Of a stretch of DNA of 64,000 nucleotides, positions 45,482 to 54,914 are shown piece after piece (positions within the stretch are counted from its first letter, which is position 1; every line of letters begins with the position of its first letter). The notes under the pieces were generated by a model. The model was not told the DNA's origin. It searched no databases and saw only the letters and a program-made list of their open reading frames with translations. The DNA comes from Paracoccus alkanivorans (GTDB taxonomy: Bacteria > Pseudomonadota > Alphaproteobacteria > Rhodobacterales > Rhodobacteraceae). A program made the position numbers and the translations under genes. Where the stretch lies: assembly GCF_003697785.1 (NCBI RefSeq), contig NZ_QOKZ01000001.1, positions 558,001 through 622,000 of the forward strand, in the 5' to 3' direction.

Positions 45482-45504
45482 CTTCTTCTTTGTCCAAATA
45501 CCTC
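45482..45504 (+). repeat. 3'-end repeat element, copy 5 (after oiaK)
   Basis: This is an exact consensus copy (core CTTTGTCCAAATACCTC) beginning 29 bases past the oiaK stop, in sense. It lies between the convergent oiaK and gntR genes and is followed by GGGGTT without the G-run hairpin of copies 1, 3 and 6. Confidence 0.8.
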
Positions 45505-45589
45505 GGGGTTACCGACGGATCGCGCCACTGGTTCCAGAGACCTGCCAGCGATGGGCGGAGTCCCGGCCATCGCGGGACGCAGCCCGACA

Positions 45590-46312
45590 TCACCCCTGCC
45601 GCTCAAAGGCCACGCGCGAGCGTTCCAGGTGGCGGCGCATCTCCTCGATGGCGGCATCAGTGTCGCGCGCCTCGATATGATCGACGATCTTGGCATGCTC
45701 CAGCAGGGTGATCTCTTCGCTGCCCGAGCGGTGCAGCAGGCTGACGTGGTATTCGAACAGCCAGCCCAGCATCGCGTCCGAGACAGACAGGATAATCGGA
45801 TTGTCGCACAGCGAGGCCAGCTTGCGGTGAAACGCCATGTCGATCGAGATGAAGGCCGTGGCGTTTCCCAACTCTGCCCGCTGCCGTTCGACCAGTTCGC
45901 GGAGTTCTGCGATATCTTCGGCTGTCGCCTTCTCGACGGCGACCCGCACCATTCCCATCTCGAACATCTGCCGGGCATGTTTCAGGTGGTCCAGGTTCCC
46001 CGGCGCAGAACTCAGGACCAGCCGCGCCAGCTCGTCGGACTGGTGCAGGACCGTGGCCGGGTTGATCTCGTTCACACGCGAACGCTCGCCATGGCTGATG
46101 GTGATCAGCCCGCTGTTATGCAGCGATTGCAGCGCCTCGCGCACGGCGGGGCGGCCGACGCCGAAACGGTCCATCAGCGCGCGCTCCGAGGGCATGTAGT
46201 CGCCGGGTTTCAACTCGTGACTGCGGATCATGTCATGCAGGCGCTCCAGGACCTGGTCGGACAGTTTCCTCCTGACGATCTTGTCGTCATTGCTGTCTGG
46301 GGCGCCGATCAT
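45590..46312 (-). CDS. GntR/FCD-family regulator of the apionate locus
   Basis: This 240-residue protein has an N-terminal winged helix (about 12-75, SERALMDRFGVGRPAVREALQSL near 43-65) and a C-terminal FCD effector domain with the metal-site pattern DMAFHRKLASLCDNPI near residue 158. It lies inside the apionate cluster. Its upstream region contains ACTGGTCTG (46334-46342), one base from the motif in the two divergent promoters, so autoregulation is plausible. The ligand is probably a pathway intermediate such as D-apionate. Confidence 0.84.
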   Translation of the reverse strand: MIGAPDSNDDKIVRRKLSDQVLERLHDMIRSHELKPGDYMPSERALMDRFGVGRPAVREALQSLHNSGLITISHGERSRVNEINPATVLHQSDELARLVLSSAPGNLDHLKHARQMFEMGMVRVAVEKATAEDIAELRELVERQRAELGNATAFISIDMAFHRKLASLCDNPIILSVSDAMLGWLFEYHVSLLHRSGSEEITLLEHAKIVDHIEARDTDAAIEEMRRHLERSRVAFERQG

Positions 46313-46333
46313 CCCGATTCCATCTCCGCTGTG

Positions 46334-46342
46334 ACTGGTCTG
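46334..46342. promoter_or_regulatory. Candidate GntR half-site upstream of gntR
   Basis: ACTGGTCTG matches the ACTGGTATG element at 44023 in 8 of 9 positions and lies between the apnL stop (46362) and the gntR start (46312). A second GGTGATAAC-like stretch follows at 46348. Confidence 0.35.
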
Positions 46343-46361
46343 TTGTGGTGATAACTAAACC

Positions 46362-48119
46362 CTATCCGTCCAGTCCACAATTTCCCTCCGTGTCCCAGCC
46401 GAAAGCGGACAGGCCGTTTTGCGCGCGCGGGGTCAGGTTGGCGCGGATAATCCCGCCGCCCAGATGCAATATGGCCATCCCGTCCGCGATCCGCGCCTCG
46501 TGGACGGGTTGCCCGGCCCGTCCGGCCAGAGCGCGCAGGGCATGGGCGATCGGCAGAAAACCATCCGGGCCGGTCAGCCCGCGCGGCCCCAATACAGCCG
46601 CCGGGGTCCAGACATCGGCTGCAAAGGGCGCCAGCGCGGTCGCCAGCCCCACCGCATAGGCGGCTCCGAAGGCGGCGCGATGCCGGGGATCGTCATCGGT
46701 CATGCAGACCCGGCCATGATCGGGATTGGGGATGGTGCGCGAGCCATAGGGGTTCTGGCGCATGGCGATACTGGCCGGGCCGATGCGATACCCGCGCCCC
46801 GCCGCGATGGCGCGAGCCGAGCGGGCAATATGCGGTACCGCCTCCAGCGTCTCCATCACCGAGATATCGTCGGCGGCATGGACGATGGGGCAAAGGCCAT
46901 GCGTGATGAAATCCAGCATCCCCGAAGGCGGACGCTTGCGGTTCAACTCGGGAAAGAAACTGGCCATGCCGCCGCCGCGCGGCAGATCGGGAAAGGCATC
47001 GGCCGCCGCGGCATGGACCCGGTCCAGAGGCGGGCAATCCGGCCATTCCGATCCCGGAGGCGTGGATTGCCGGTCAACCGAAGGACACACGAAGACCGAC
47101 GACAGGGACAGCCCGGCATCGGCGACGGCGCGGGCATGATCGGCCAGTTCCTCCTCGGGCGATTGCATGCCGTCGAAACGGCAGATCAGCTCAAGGTCAA
47201 AGGCTGGCCCGGTCAGCACGGATTGCAGCGCCGCGAAAGCGGCGATTTGCGGCCCGACCGGCCCCGCCGCCGCATCGACATGGCAAAGCAGCCGCTGAGG
47301 GTCGACGAAACGGACAGCCTCGGTCACCTCATCGGCGCGTCGGGCATCCTCGGCAGTCAGGACCAGTGCCACTTGCGGGAATGCGGGATTCGCCGGAGGC
47401 GCCTCCCATACAGCAGCGCCCGCGGCCTCCGCTGCCCGCTCCCATGTGATCACGACCGATTGGGACAAGGCCTCACCATCCTCCAGCCGGTAAGGCCATG
47501 GCAGGGCGAGCGGCCGGTTATAGGTCTTGAACGAGGCATCGCCCCATTGCCGCTGATCCTCCATTTCGAACACATCGCCGGTGAAGGCACAACGGATATG
47601 CAGGCCGTCCGCGACATGCTCCAGCGCGGCGATATCCTTGAAAGGCTGCCATGGCGCGATCAGCAGCGGGAAATGCCCGGACTCCCGCGTTCCATCCGGA
47701 TGGGTGACGGTGGCAGGCGCCCCGGCTACGCCGTCGATCGGGTGCAGGACGGTAAAGCCCGCGCGGTTGGTCTCGAACCCGCCCGTCGCGCGGCCATGCG
47801 CCGAGACCTGCAGGCCCGTCCCGGTGATCTCGACGCTCAGCACAACCTCCAGCCGTCCGGTCGCGGTATCGAAACGCATCGGGATGGTCACGCGCAGCGC
47901 CCCGGCCGTCTCGCGCTCGACCGGCCCCAACCGAGGCGCAATCGTGCCCCAGTCCCGATCCCGCACGAGGAAAGCGACCGAGCGGATCACCTCGATCCCG
48001 TTCACCCGGATATGCCGCAAGGCGCCGCTCTGCAGGGTCAGGCCGACATCGCCATGGGTGATGGTCTCGAAAGCCTCGGGCGGCTTGTCCGTGCCGTATA
48101 GGGCGCGCAGATCGCTCAT
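46362..48119 (-). CDS. apnL: D-apionate lactonase
   Basis: ApnL hydrolyses D-apionolactone to D-apionate. The 585-residue protein is of the length of described ApnL enzymes and starts MSDLRALYGTDKPPEAFETI. An N-terminal beta-rich domain (GDVGLTLQSGALRHIRVNGIEVI near 24-45) and a central TIM-barrel-like region (FVCPSVDRQSTPPGSEWPDC near 345, LNRKRPPSGMLDFITHGLCPIVHAADD near 395) are followed by a beta C-terminus. It overlaps apsD by four bases, which couples the two consecutive steps. Confidence 0.83.
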   Translation of the reverse strand: MSDLRALYGTDKPPEAFETITHGDVGLTLQSGALRHIRVNGIEVIRSVAFLVRDRDWGTIAPRLGPVERETAGALRVTIPMRFDTATGRLEVVLSVEITGTGLQVSAHGRATGGFETNRAGFTVLHPIDGVAGAPATVTHPDGTRESGHFPLLIAPWQPFKDIAALEHVADGLHIRCAFTGDVFEMEDQRQWGDASFKTYNRPLALPWPYRLEDGEALSQSVVITWERAAEAAGAAVWEAPPANPAFPQVALVLTAEDARRADEVTEAVRFVDPQRLLCHVDAAAGPVGPQIAAFAALQSVLTGPAFDLELICRFDGMQSPEEELADHARAVADAGLSLSSVFVCPSVDRQSTPPGSEWPDCPPLDRVHAAAADAFPDLPRGGGMASFFPELNRKRPPSGMLDFITHGLCPIVHAADDISVMETLEAVPHIARSARAIAAGRGYRIGPASIAMRQNPYGSRTIPNPDHGRVCMTDDDPRHRAAFGAAYAVGLATALAPFAADVWTPAAVLGPRGLTGPDGFLPIAHALRALAGRAGQPVHEARIADGMAILHLGGGIIRANLTPRAQNGLSAFGWDTEGNCGLDG

Positions 48120-49138
48120 AGCTCACCCGGATCGACAATGCGCGCCTCTGCCGCCGAGCGATAGGCGGCCTCGACCAAGGCGAGCGTCTGCAAATTGTCG
48201 CGTCCCGAGGTTTCGGGCTGGATTCCAGTGCGCAGGCATTCGGTGAAATGCCGCTGGATGATCGCCACGCTCTCCTGGATATTGTGCCACGGCTTCTCCG
48301 CCCAAGGCAAAAGCGGCGGGCTCACATCGCGGGTTTCAGTGCCGCCGCGCTTCTGGATCGTCAGGCGATAGCCCGCATCCAGCCGCAGCGCCCCCTCGGT
48401 CCCGTCGATCTCGATCAGGGTTTCGGGGAAGGTCTCGGGCATTCGCCGCGTCGCGTAAGAGCAATCGACGACCGACGTCGCCCCGCTCGCATGAGACAGC
48501 AGCATGGTCGCCACATCCTCGCCCCTGATCCGGGGATTGACCCGGCGGGTGGTGGCGGTGATCCGGTCCACATCGCCGAACAGGGCGCGGGAGATGTCGA
48601 GGATATGGATGCCCAGATCCTCGATGATGAAACGCTCGCCCTCGGCAAGGTAGGGCTGGCCCGAGAACACGTCATAGGCCGAGCGGAACGACACCCGCCC
48701 GAAGAAGGGCGTGCCGATAGCCCCGCCCCGCAGCGCCTCGATGACGGCGCGGACCGGCGATTGCCAGCGGAAATTCTCGTGCACCATCAGGGTCTTTCCC
48801 GCCCGCTCCACGGCCTCGACCATGTGGCGGGCATCGGTCAATGTCTGCGCGAAAGGCTTCTGGCAGATCACGTGCAGCCCGGCATCCGCCGCCATCTCGA
48901 CCAGCGCGCGGTGAGAGGAAACCGTCGTGGCGATGTCCACCGCGCCGAACCCGCCCTCGGCGAACATCTCGGCGGCATCGGTATAGCGGCGCGCGATACG
49001 GAACGCGTCCCCTACCGCATCCAGCCTGTTCCGGTCGCGGTCGCACAGCGCAACAACCTCGACGCTTTCGAGGTCTTCCCATCCATGCAGCTGATTCTGT
49101 GCAAAAAACCCGCAACCGATCAGGGCGATTTTCAGCAT
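48116..49138 (-). CDS. apsD: D-apiose dehydrogenase (Gfo/Idh/MocA family)
   Basis: The start MLKIALIGCGFFAQNQLHGW gives 340 residues; an upstream ATG would add three. The N-terminal Rossmann fold (IALIGCGFFA) and the conserved ICQKPFAQTLTDARHMV near 91-107, including the catalytic-region EKP-type lysine (here QKP), fit the family. In this context it oxidises D-apiose to D-apionolactone with NAD. It is directly downstream of the ABC permease gene, 15 bases away. Confidence 0.82.
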   Translation of the reverse strand: MLKIALIGCGFFAQNQLHGWEDLESVEVVALCDRDRNRLDAVGDAFRIARRYTDAAEMFAEGGFGAVDIATTVSSHRALVEMAADAGLHVICQKPFAQTLTDARHMVEAVERAGKTLMVHENFRWQSPVRAVIEALRGGAIGTPFFGRVSFRSAYDVFSGQPYLAEGERFIIEDLGIHILDISRALFGDVDRITATTRRVNPRIRGEDVATMLLSHASGATSVVDCSYATRRMPETFPETLIEIDGTEGALRLDAGYRLTIQKRGGTETRDVSPPLLPWAEKPWHNIQESVAIIQRHFTECLRTGIQPETSGRDNLQTLALVEAAYRSAAEARIVDPGEL

Positions 49139-49153
49139 TCTGCACATCCCGTT

Positions 49154-50221
49154 CTACTTGCCCAATGCCGCCTGTGCCTGCAGCGCCACCCTTGCCTGCA
49201 CGCGCTGCTGCGCCTGGTCTATCACCACGGCGGCGACGATGACGATGCCCTTGATGACCGTCTGCCAGAAGGCCGAGACGCCCATCATCACCAGCCCGTC
49301 CGACAGCACCCCGATGACGAAAGCGCCGACGATGGTGCCCCCGATCCGGCCCCTGCCGCCCGACATCGAGGTGCCGCCCAACACCGCCGCCGCGATGGCG
49401 TTCAGCTCGAACGTGTCGCCGGTGGCCGGATGGGCGGCGACCAGTTGCGAGGCGATGATGATCCCCACCAGCGCCGCGCAGAAACCCGAGAACATGTAGA
49501 CGAAATACTTGATCTGCGTGACCCGGACGCCCGACAGTCCCGCCGCCTTCTCGTTGCCGCCGACGGCGTAGATATAGCGGCCAAGCGGCGTGCGCCGGGC
49601 GATATAGGCCGCGCCCAGCCCCACGATCACCAGCATCCAGATCGAGACCGGGATGCCCAGCATGTCCCCGGCCCCGATCCAGCGGAACGTGTCGGAGCCA
49701 TATTCCGGATTGCCGTTCAGATTGGGAAAGGTCCGCCCGTCCGAGGACAGCATCGCCGATCCCCGCGCGATATAGAGCGTGCCGAGCGTCGCGATGAAGG
49801 GCGCCACATTCAGCTTGGTGATCAGGAAAGCGTTCAGCGCCCCGACCAGCACGCCCACGGCGATGACGATCAGGCAGATCTCGAATGTGTTGAACTGGAT
49901 CGACCAGCCAAACCCCGGATTGATCCCGTGCAGCAGCAGCCAGCCGGCCACCATCCCGCAAAGCCCGACGATCGAGCCGACCGACAGGTCGATCCCGCCC
50001 GAAACGATGACGAAGGTCATACCGATGGCCAGAAACGCGTTCAGCGCGACATGTTTCGACATGATGACCAGGTTGGCCGTGGACAGGAAATTCGGCGCGG
50101 CGATTGAAAAGAACAGCACCACGAGGATCAGCGCGATGAAGGTCCGCGCCTTCAATAGCAACAGCAGCGCATTGCCTGACCCCGGCTGGTTCCCGGGCAT
50201 GGAAACGGTTGAATCGGTCAT
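49154..50221 (-). CDS. Sugar ABC transporter permease (RbsC-type)
   Basis: This 355-residue inner-membrane protein has about ten hydrophobic segments and the BPD_transp_2 family motifs DLSVGSIVGLCGMVAG near residue 79 and VAAHPATGDTFELNAIAAAVLGGTSMSGGRG near residue 262. It would form a homodimeric pore for D-apiose, or a related branched sugar. It overlaps the ATPase gene by four bases. Confidence 0.9.
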   Translation of the reverse strand: MTDSTVSMPGNQPGSGNALLLLLKARTFIALILVVLFFSIAAPNFLSTANLVIMSKHVALNAFLAIGMTFVIVSGGIDLSVGSIVGLCGMVAGWLLLHGINPGFGWSIQFNTFEICLIVIAVGVLVGALNAFLITKLNVAPFIATLGTLYIARGSAMLSSDGRTFPNLNGNPEYGSDTFRWIGAGDMLGIPVSIWMLVIVGLGAAYIARRTPLGRYIYAVGGNEKAAGLSGVRVTQIKYFVYMFSGFCAALVGIIIASQLVAAHPATGDTFELNAIAAAVLGGTSMSGGRGRIGGTIVGAFVIGVLSDGLVMMGVSAFWQTVIKGIVIVAAVVIDQAQQRVQARVALQAQAALGK

Positions 50222-51786
50222 CTGGCGGCATCCTCCGTCACGGGTTCTGCGGAAATATCGGGGGTGTGTCCCTTCGCCGAAGCCTCGACCAGCGCGGTCT
50301 CGGTCGCCTCGTCCCGGTTGAATTCGCCGGTGATCCGGCCATTCGACATCACGATGATACGGTCCGACAGCGACATCACCTCTTCGAGATCCGAGGTGAC
50401 GAAAACGATCCCCAACCCCTCGGCCGCCAGCTTGCGCATGACGCGGAACACCTCGGCCTTGGCGCCGATATCGATCCCGCGCGAAGGTTCGTCCATCAGC
50501 AGGATCTTCGGGTTGGTCATCAGCGCCTTGGAAATGACCACCTTCTGCTGGTTGCCACCCGACAGCGAAGAGACCTCGTGCTCGGGCGAGGCAACCTTGA
50601 CGGTCATCCGCCTGATGAAGTCGCGCACCGTCTCTGCCTCGCGCTTCAGTGACATGTGCACGCCGCGGGTAAAGGCGGACAGGCTCGACAGCGTCATGTT
50701 CTCGCGGATCGACAGGATCTGCACCAGGCCATCGGTCTTGCGGTCCTCGGGGATCAGGGCGATGCCCCTGGCGATGCGCCCGGCAACGCCTTGCGCGGTC
50801 AGCCGCGCGCCTTCCACGAAGAACTCGCCCCGGTAGTCGCGCCGCTCACCGATGATGCATTCCAGCAATTCCGAGCGTCCCGCCCCCATCAGCCCGTAGA
50901 TGCCCAGGATCTCGCCCGCGCGCAGCGAGAAGGACACGTCCCGCACATCGAAACCGCCGTGACGGTTGGGCGCGGTGACATGTTCGGCGCGAAAGATCTC
51001 GGGGCCGAAATCATGTTCGATCTCCTTGGCGAAATCCTTAGAAGCCTGACCGATCATGTGCCGCACGATCCAAGGAATATCGACACCCTCCATCGATTGC
51101 GCCCCGGTGATGACCCCGTCGCGCAGCACGGTGATATAGTCACCAACGCGGATCAGCTCTTCCATCCGGTGCGAGATATAGACGATGCCGACACCCGAGG
51201 CGCGCAGGTCGTCGATCACCCGGAACAGGATCTCCACCTCTGCCGCCGACAGGGCCGAGGTCGGCTCGTCGAGGATCAGGATGCGGGCATCCTGCGCAAG
51301 GCTTTTCGCGATCTCGACGATCTGCTGCTGGCCGACCTTGAGATCGCCAACCAGCGCATCGGGATCGATGTCATGCTCCAGCCGCTTCATCAGCGCACGG
51401 GTCATCTCGCGCTGTTTCGCCTTGTCGATATCGATCCCGAAGCGGGTCTTCTCGCGCGAAATGAAAATATTTTCCGCCACGCTCAGATTGGGAAACAGGT
51501 TCAGTTCCTGGAACACGATCCCGATCCCGTGCCGCGCCGCGTCATCGGTGGAACGAAACTCGACCTCCTGCCCGTCAAGGATCAGCCTGCCGCTGGTCAG
51601 ACGCTCGACCCCCGCGATGACCTTCATCATCGTGGATTTGCCCGCCCCGTTCTCTCCCACGAGGACATTGACCGCGCCCATGCGCAGATCGAAATTCACG
51701 TCCCGCAAGGCGACCGTGCCGGGATAGACCTTGGTGCCATCGCGGATCGACAGGCCGACGGGATGCGCCTCTGCTGGCCGGGTCAT
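50218..51786 (-). CDS. Sugar ABC transporter ATP-binding protein (double domain)
   Basis: This 522-residue protein has two ABC domains in one chain, as in RbsA/XylG. The first has Walker A GENGAGKSTMMKVIAG (43-58) and the divergent signature LKVGQQQIVEIAKSLA near residue 150. The second has a degenerate Walker A region (GLMGAGRSELLE near 298) and LSGGNQQKVVISKAL near residue 410, the true signature. The start lies one base after the DUF2291 stop. Confidence 0.92.
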   Translation of the reverse strand: MTRPAEAHPVGLSIRDGTKVYPGTVALRDVNFDLRMGAVNVLVGENGAGKSTMMKVIAGVERLTSGRLILDGQEVEFRSTDDAARHGIGIVFQELNLFPNLSVAENIFISREKTRFGIDIDKAKQREMTRALMKRLEHDIDPDALVGDLKVGQQQIVEIAKSLAQDARILILDEPTSALSAAEVEILFRVIDDLRASGVGIVYISHRMEELIRVGDYITVLRDGVITGAQSMEGVDIPWIVRHMIGQASKDFAKEIEHDFGPEIFRAEHVTAPNRHGGFDVRDVSFSLRAGEILGIYGLMGAGRSELLECIIGERRDYRGEFFVEGARLTAQGVAGRIARGIALIPEDRKTDGLVQILSIRENMTLSSLSAFTRGVHMSLKREAETVRDFIRRMTVKVASPEHEVSSLSGGNQQKVVISKALMTNPKILLMDEPSRGIDIGAKAEVFRVMRKLAAEGLGIVFVTSDLEEVMSLSDRIIVMSNGRITGEFNRDEATETALVEASAKGHTPDISAEPVTEDAAR

Positions 51787-51787
51787 G

Positions 51788-52432
51788 TCAGCCTCCGACC
51801 TTCAGCATCGTGGGCACCAGTTCGATCTTCGCCGGATCGCGCAGGGTGAAGACACCCTCGAAACGCGCGGTCTGGCCGATCACGTCGCCGCCGGGTTTGG
51901 CGATGGCGGCATGGGCCGCGGCGTTCAACGCATTGGCCAGCTTGGCGAATTCGATCTGGTCGCGGAAATCGGTGAACACGATGAACGGCATCGCGTCCCG
52001 CAGGGCGGTGCCGCGAATGACCGGGCCAAGCTGCACTGTGACATCCGCCGCCCCGTCTCCCGTCGTATCGACCCCCAGCTTGGCCGCCCGGCTGTCCAGC
52101 TTGGCCTCGACGATCCTGCCCTCTCCCGACACGGCGAAATTCCACGGATTCGCCTCGCCTTCGGGGCGCAGGCCGTGTTGTTGCCCCGCCGCATTCGCAT
52201 CCGCCGCCAGCGCGGATCTTAGCTCGGCCAATGGCACCAGGTTCTCCTGGATGACCGGAAGGACCTTGGGCTGCCAGATCTCTTGCGCATAGGCTTCCAT
52301 CCGCGCTTCGTCGGTCTGACCGCTCGCGGCGGAGGCGGCCTCGCCCGGATCCGGATCGGGGACGATCTTGCATCCCGCCATCGCAACGGCGGCGGCAAGG
52401 CAGAGCGCGGAAAGGCGAAAGACGTCTCGCAT
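51788..52432 (-). CDS. DUF2291 lipoprotein of the sugar importer
   Basis: This is a 214-residue lipoprotein with a signal peptide and lipobox (AVAMAGC, Cys at about 21). Then comes the DUF2291 body: AQEIWQPKVLPVIQENLVPLAELRSAL near 49-75, WNFAVSGEGRIVEAKLDSRAAKLGVDTTGDG near 97-127 and a TDFRDQIEFAKLANALNA segment near residue 153. DUF2291 genes are commonly found in sugar ABC operons; their function is unknown. Here it lies between the binding protein and the ATPase. Confidence 0.82.
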   Translation of the reverse strand: MRDVFRLSALCLAAAVAMAGCKIVPDPDPGEAASAASGQTDEARMEAYAQEIWQPKVLPVIQENLVPLAELRSALAADANAAGQQHGLRPEGEANPWNFAVSGEGRIVEAKLDSRAAKLGVDTTGDGAADVTVQLGPVIRGTALRDAMPFIVFTDFRDQIEFAKLANALNAAAHAAIAKPGGDVIGQTARFEGVFTLRDPAKIELVPTMLKVGG

Positions 52433-52476
52433 GATGCGTCACATCCTTTCGGGGAAGGTCTCGGGATGCGGCCTGA

Positions 52477-53445
<969 letters not shown>

Positions 53446-53496
53446 TCAGCGCGGTTCTCTTGGGAACCAGTCCCTCCCTGGACGGTTGCAGATTGT

Positions 53497-53531
53497 GGTA
53501 TGGTTAAATGATTGTCAACAGGTATGATGAG
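53497..53531. promoter_or_regulatory. Candidate GntR operator between the binding protein and oiaX
   Basis: GGTATG occurs at 53497-53502 (in GTGGTATGGTTAAATG) and GGTATGATGAG at 53521-53531, 24 bp apart, in the divergent promoter region. The second matches GGTATGATAAG at 44026-44036 in 10 of 11 positions. Confidence 0.5.
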
Positions 53532-53559
53532 TATTACAGATCACGTCATGGAGGATCGC

Positions 53560-54807
53560 ATGACAAATGAATTCATTCGCGTCACTTACCGGATCGAATG
53601 CGTGGGCGATGTCGAGGCGATGGCGGCCAAGATCGCCTCGGACCAATCGACCGGGACCTTCACCGAGCTTCCGGGCGAAACCGAGGACATTCGCCGCCGC
53701 TTTGCGGCACGGGTCGAGGATATCCGCCACCTGCCCCCGGTGGATGCGCCCTCCTTCCCGCAGGATACCGGCCCCGGCCCGTTCAACCGCGCCGATGTGG
53801 TCATCGCCTACCCGCTGGATGCGGTCGGCACCGATATCGCCGCGCTGATGACGATCACCGTCGGGGGCGTCTTTGCCATTCGTGGGATATCCGGCGTCCG
53901 GGTCATGGATTTCGACCTTCCCCCGGCCTTCGCCTGCCATCCGGGTCCGCAATTCGGCATCGAGGGATCCCGCCGCCTGATCGGGGTGGAGCGCGGCCCG
54001 ATCATCGCCTCGATCATCAAGCCCTCGCTCGGCCTGACGCCGGAAGAGACAGCCGAAATGGTCGCCACGCTCTGCGAAGCGGGCGCAGATTTCATCAAGG
54101 ACGACGAAAAGCTGATGAGCCCGGCCTATTCGCCCTTGCAGGACCGGGTCGCCGCCATCATGCCGGTGATCCGCGATCACGAGCAGCGGACGGGCAAGCG
54201 GGTGATCTATGCGTTCGGGATATCCTCGGCCGATCCTGACATGATGATGCGGAACCATGACATGGTGGCGGATGCCGGGGGCCGTGCGGCGGTCATCAAT
54301 ATCAACTCGATCGGCCATGGCGGGATGAGCTTTCTACGCAAACGCTCGGCCCTGTGCCTGCATGCGCATCGCAATGGCTGGGATATCCTGACCCGGCATC
54401 CGGGGCTGGGGATGGAGTTCCGCGCCTATCAGAAGATCTGGCGGCTGCTGGGCGTGGACCAGTTCCAGATCAACGGGATCGGCGCGAAATACTGGGAGCC
54501 CGACGACAGCTTCGTGCGATCCTTCCACGACTGCATGACGCCGATCTTCTCGGAAGCGGACCGCCCGCTACCGGTGGTCTGCTCGGGCCAATGGGGCGGT
54601 CAGGCGGTCGAGACCTATCGGCGCACCGGCCAGACGCTCGACCTGATGTATCTGGGCGGAGGCGGCATCCATGGCCACCCGATGGGACCCGCCGCCGGGA
54701 TACGCGCGATCCGGCAGGCATGGGAGGCCGCCGAGAAGGGCGCGGAACTGGCGGATTACGCGAAGTCTCACCCGGAACTGGCGGCGTCGCTTACGAAATT
54801 CGGCTGA
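53560..54807 (+). CDS. oiaX: RuBisCO-like protein, 3-oxo-isoapionate-4-phosphate transcarboxylase/hydrolase
   Basis: The start MTNEFIRVTYRIECVGDVEA has GGAGG five bases upstream and gives 415 residues; upstream ATGs add up to 16. RuBisCO-fold motifs are present: IIKPSLGL near residue 150 (first active-site Lys), the carbamylation motif GADFIKDDE near residue 172 (Lys, Asp, Glu), HAHRNGW near residue 269, a loop-6-like GIGAKYWEPDD near residue 308, SGQWGGQ near residue 348 and GGGGIHGHP near residue 370 for phosphate. Loop 6 and flanks differ from true RuBisCO, so it should not fix CO2. In described pathways this class makes 3-phosphoglycerate and glycolate. Confidence 0.88.
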   Translation: MTNEFIRVTYRIECVGDVEAMAAKIASDQSTGTFTELPGETEDIRRRFAARVEDIRHLPPVDAPSFPQDTGPGPFNRADVVIAYPLDAVGTDIAALMTITVGGVFAIRGISGVRVMDFDLPPAFACHPGPQFGIEGSRRLIGVERGPIIASIIKPSLGLTPEETAEMVATLCEAGADFIKDDEKLMSPAYSPLQDRVAAIMPVIRDHEQRTGKRVIYAFGISSADPDMMMRNHDMVADAGGRAAVININSIGHGGMSFLRKRSALCLHAHRNGWDILTRHPGLGMEFRAYQKIWRLLGVDQFQINGIGAKYWEPDDSFVRSFHDCMTPIFSEADRPLPVVCSGQWGGQAVETYRRTGQTLDLMYLGGGGIHGHPMGPAAGIRAIRQAWEAAEKGAELADYAKSHPELAASLTKFG

Positions 54808-54876
54808 GTAGCGCGCGATACAGCGCCGCCCCATTCACCCATGACACACCGTCGGGCTGCATATGGTTGACCAGCC

Positions 54877-54907
54877 GTCACGGGGCGCAATCCATGCGCC
54901 CCGTGAC
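54877..54907. terminator. Perfect 13-bp hairpin between convergent genes
   Basis: GTCACGGGGCGCA (54877-54889) pairs perfectly with TGCGCCCCGTGAC (54895-54907) across a 5-base loop, 69 bases after the oiaX stop and just past the end of the convergent carboxyspermidine gene. No T-run follows on either strand, so it is probably a shared transcript-end or insulating structure. Confidence 0.5.
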
Positions 54908-54914
54908 CAAGTGA

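Noticed and set aside
48248-50107. 619-codon plus-strand frame over apsD and the permease
   Set aside because: It is antisense to the apionate operon, with His/Arg/Asp-rich shadow composition.
53560-54807. OiaX as a CO2-fixing RuBisCO
   Set aside because: Loop 6 and the His-Arg motif differ from carboxylases, no phosphoribulokinase is present, and the gene sits in an apionate locus.
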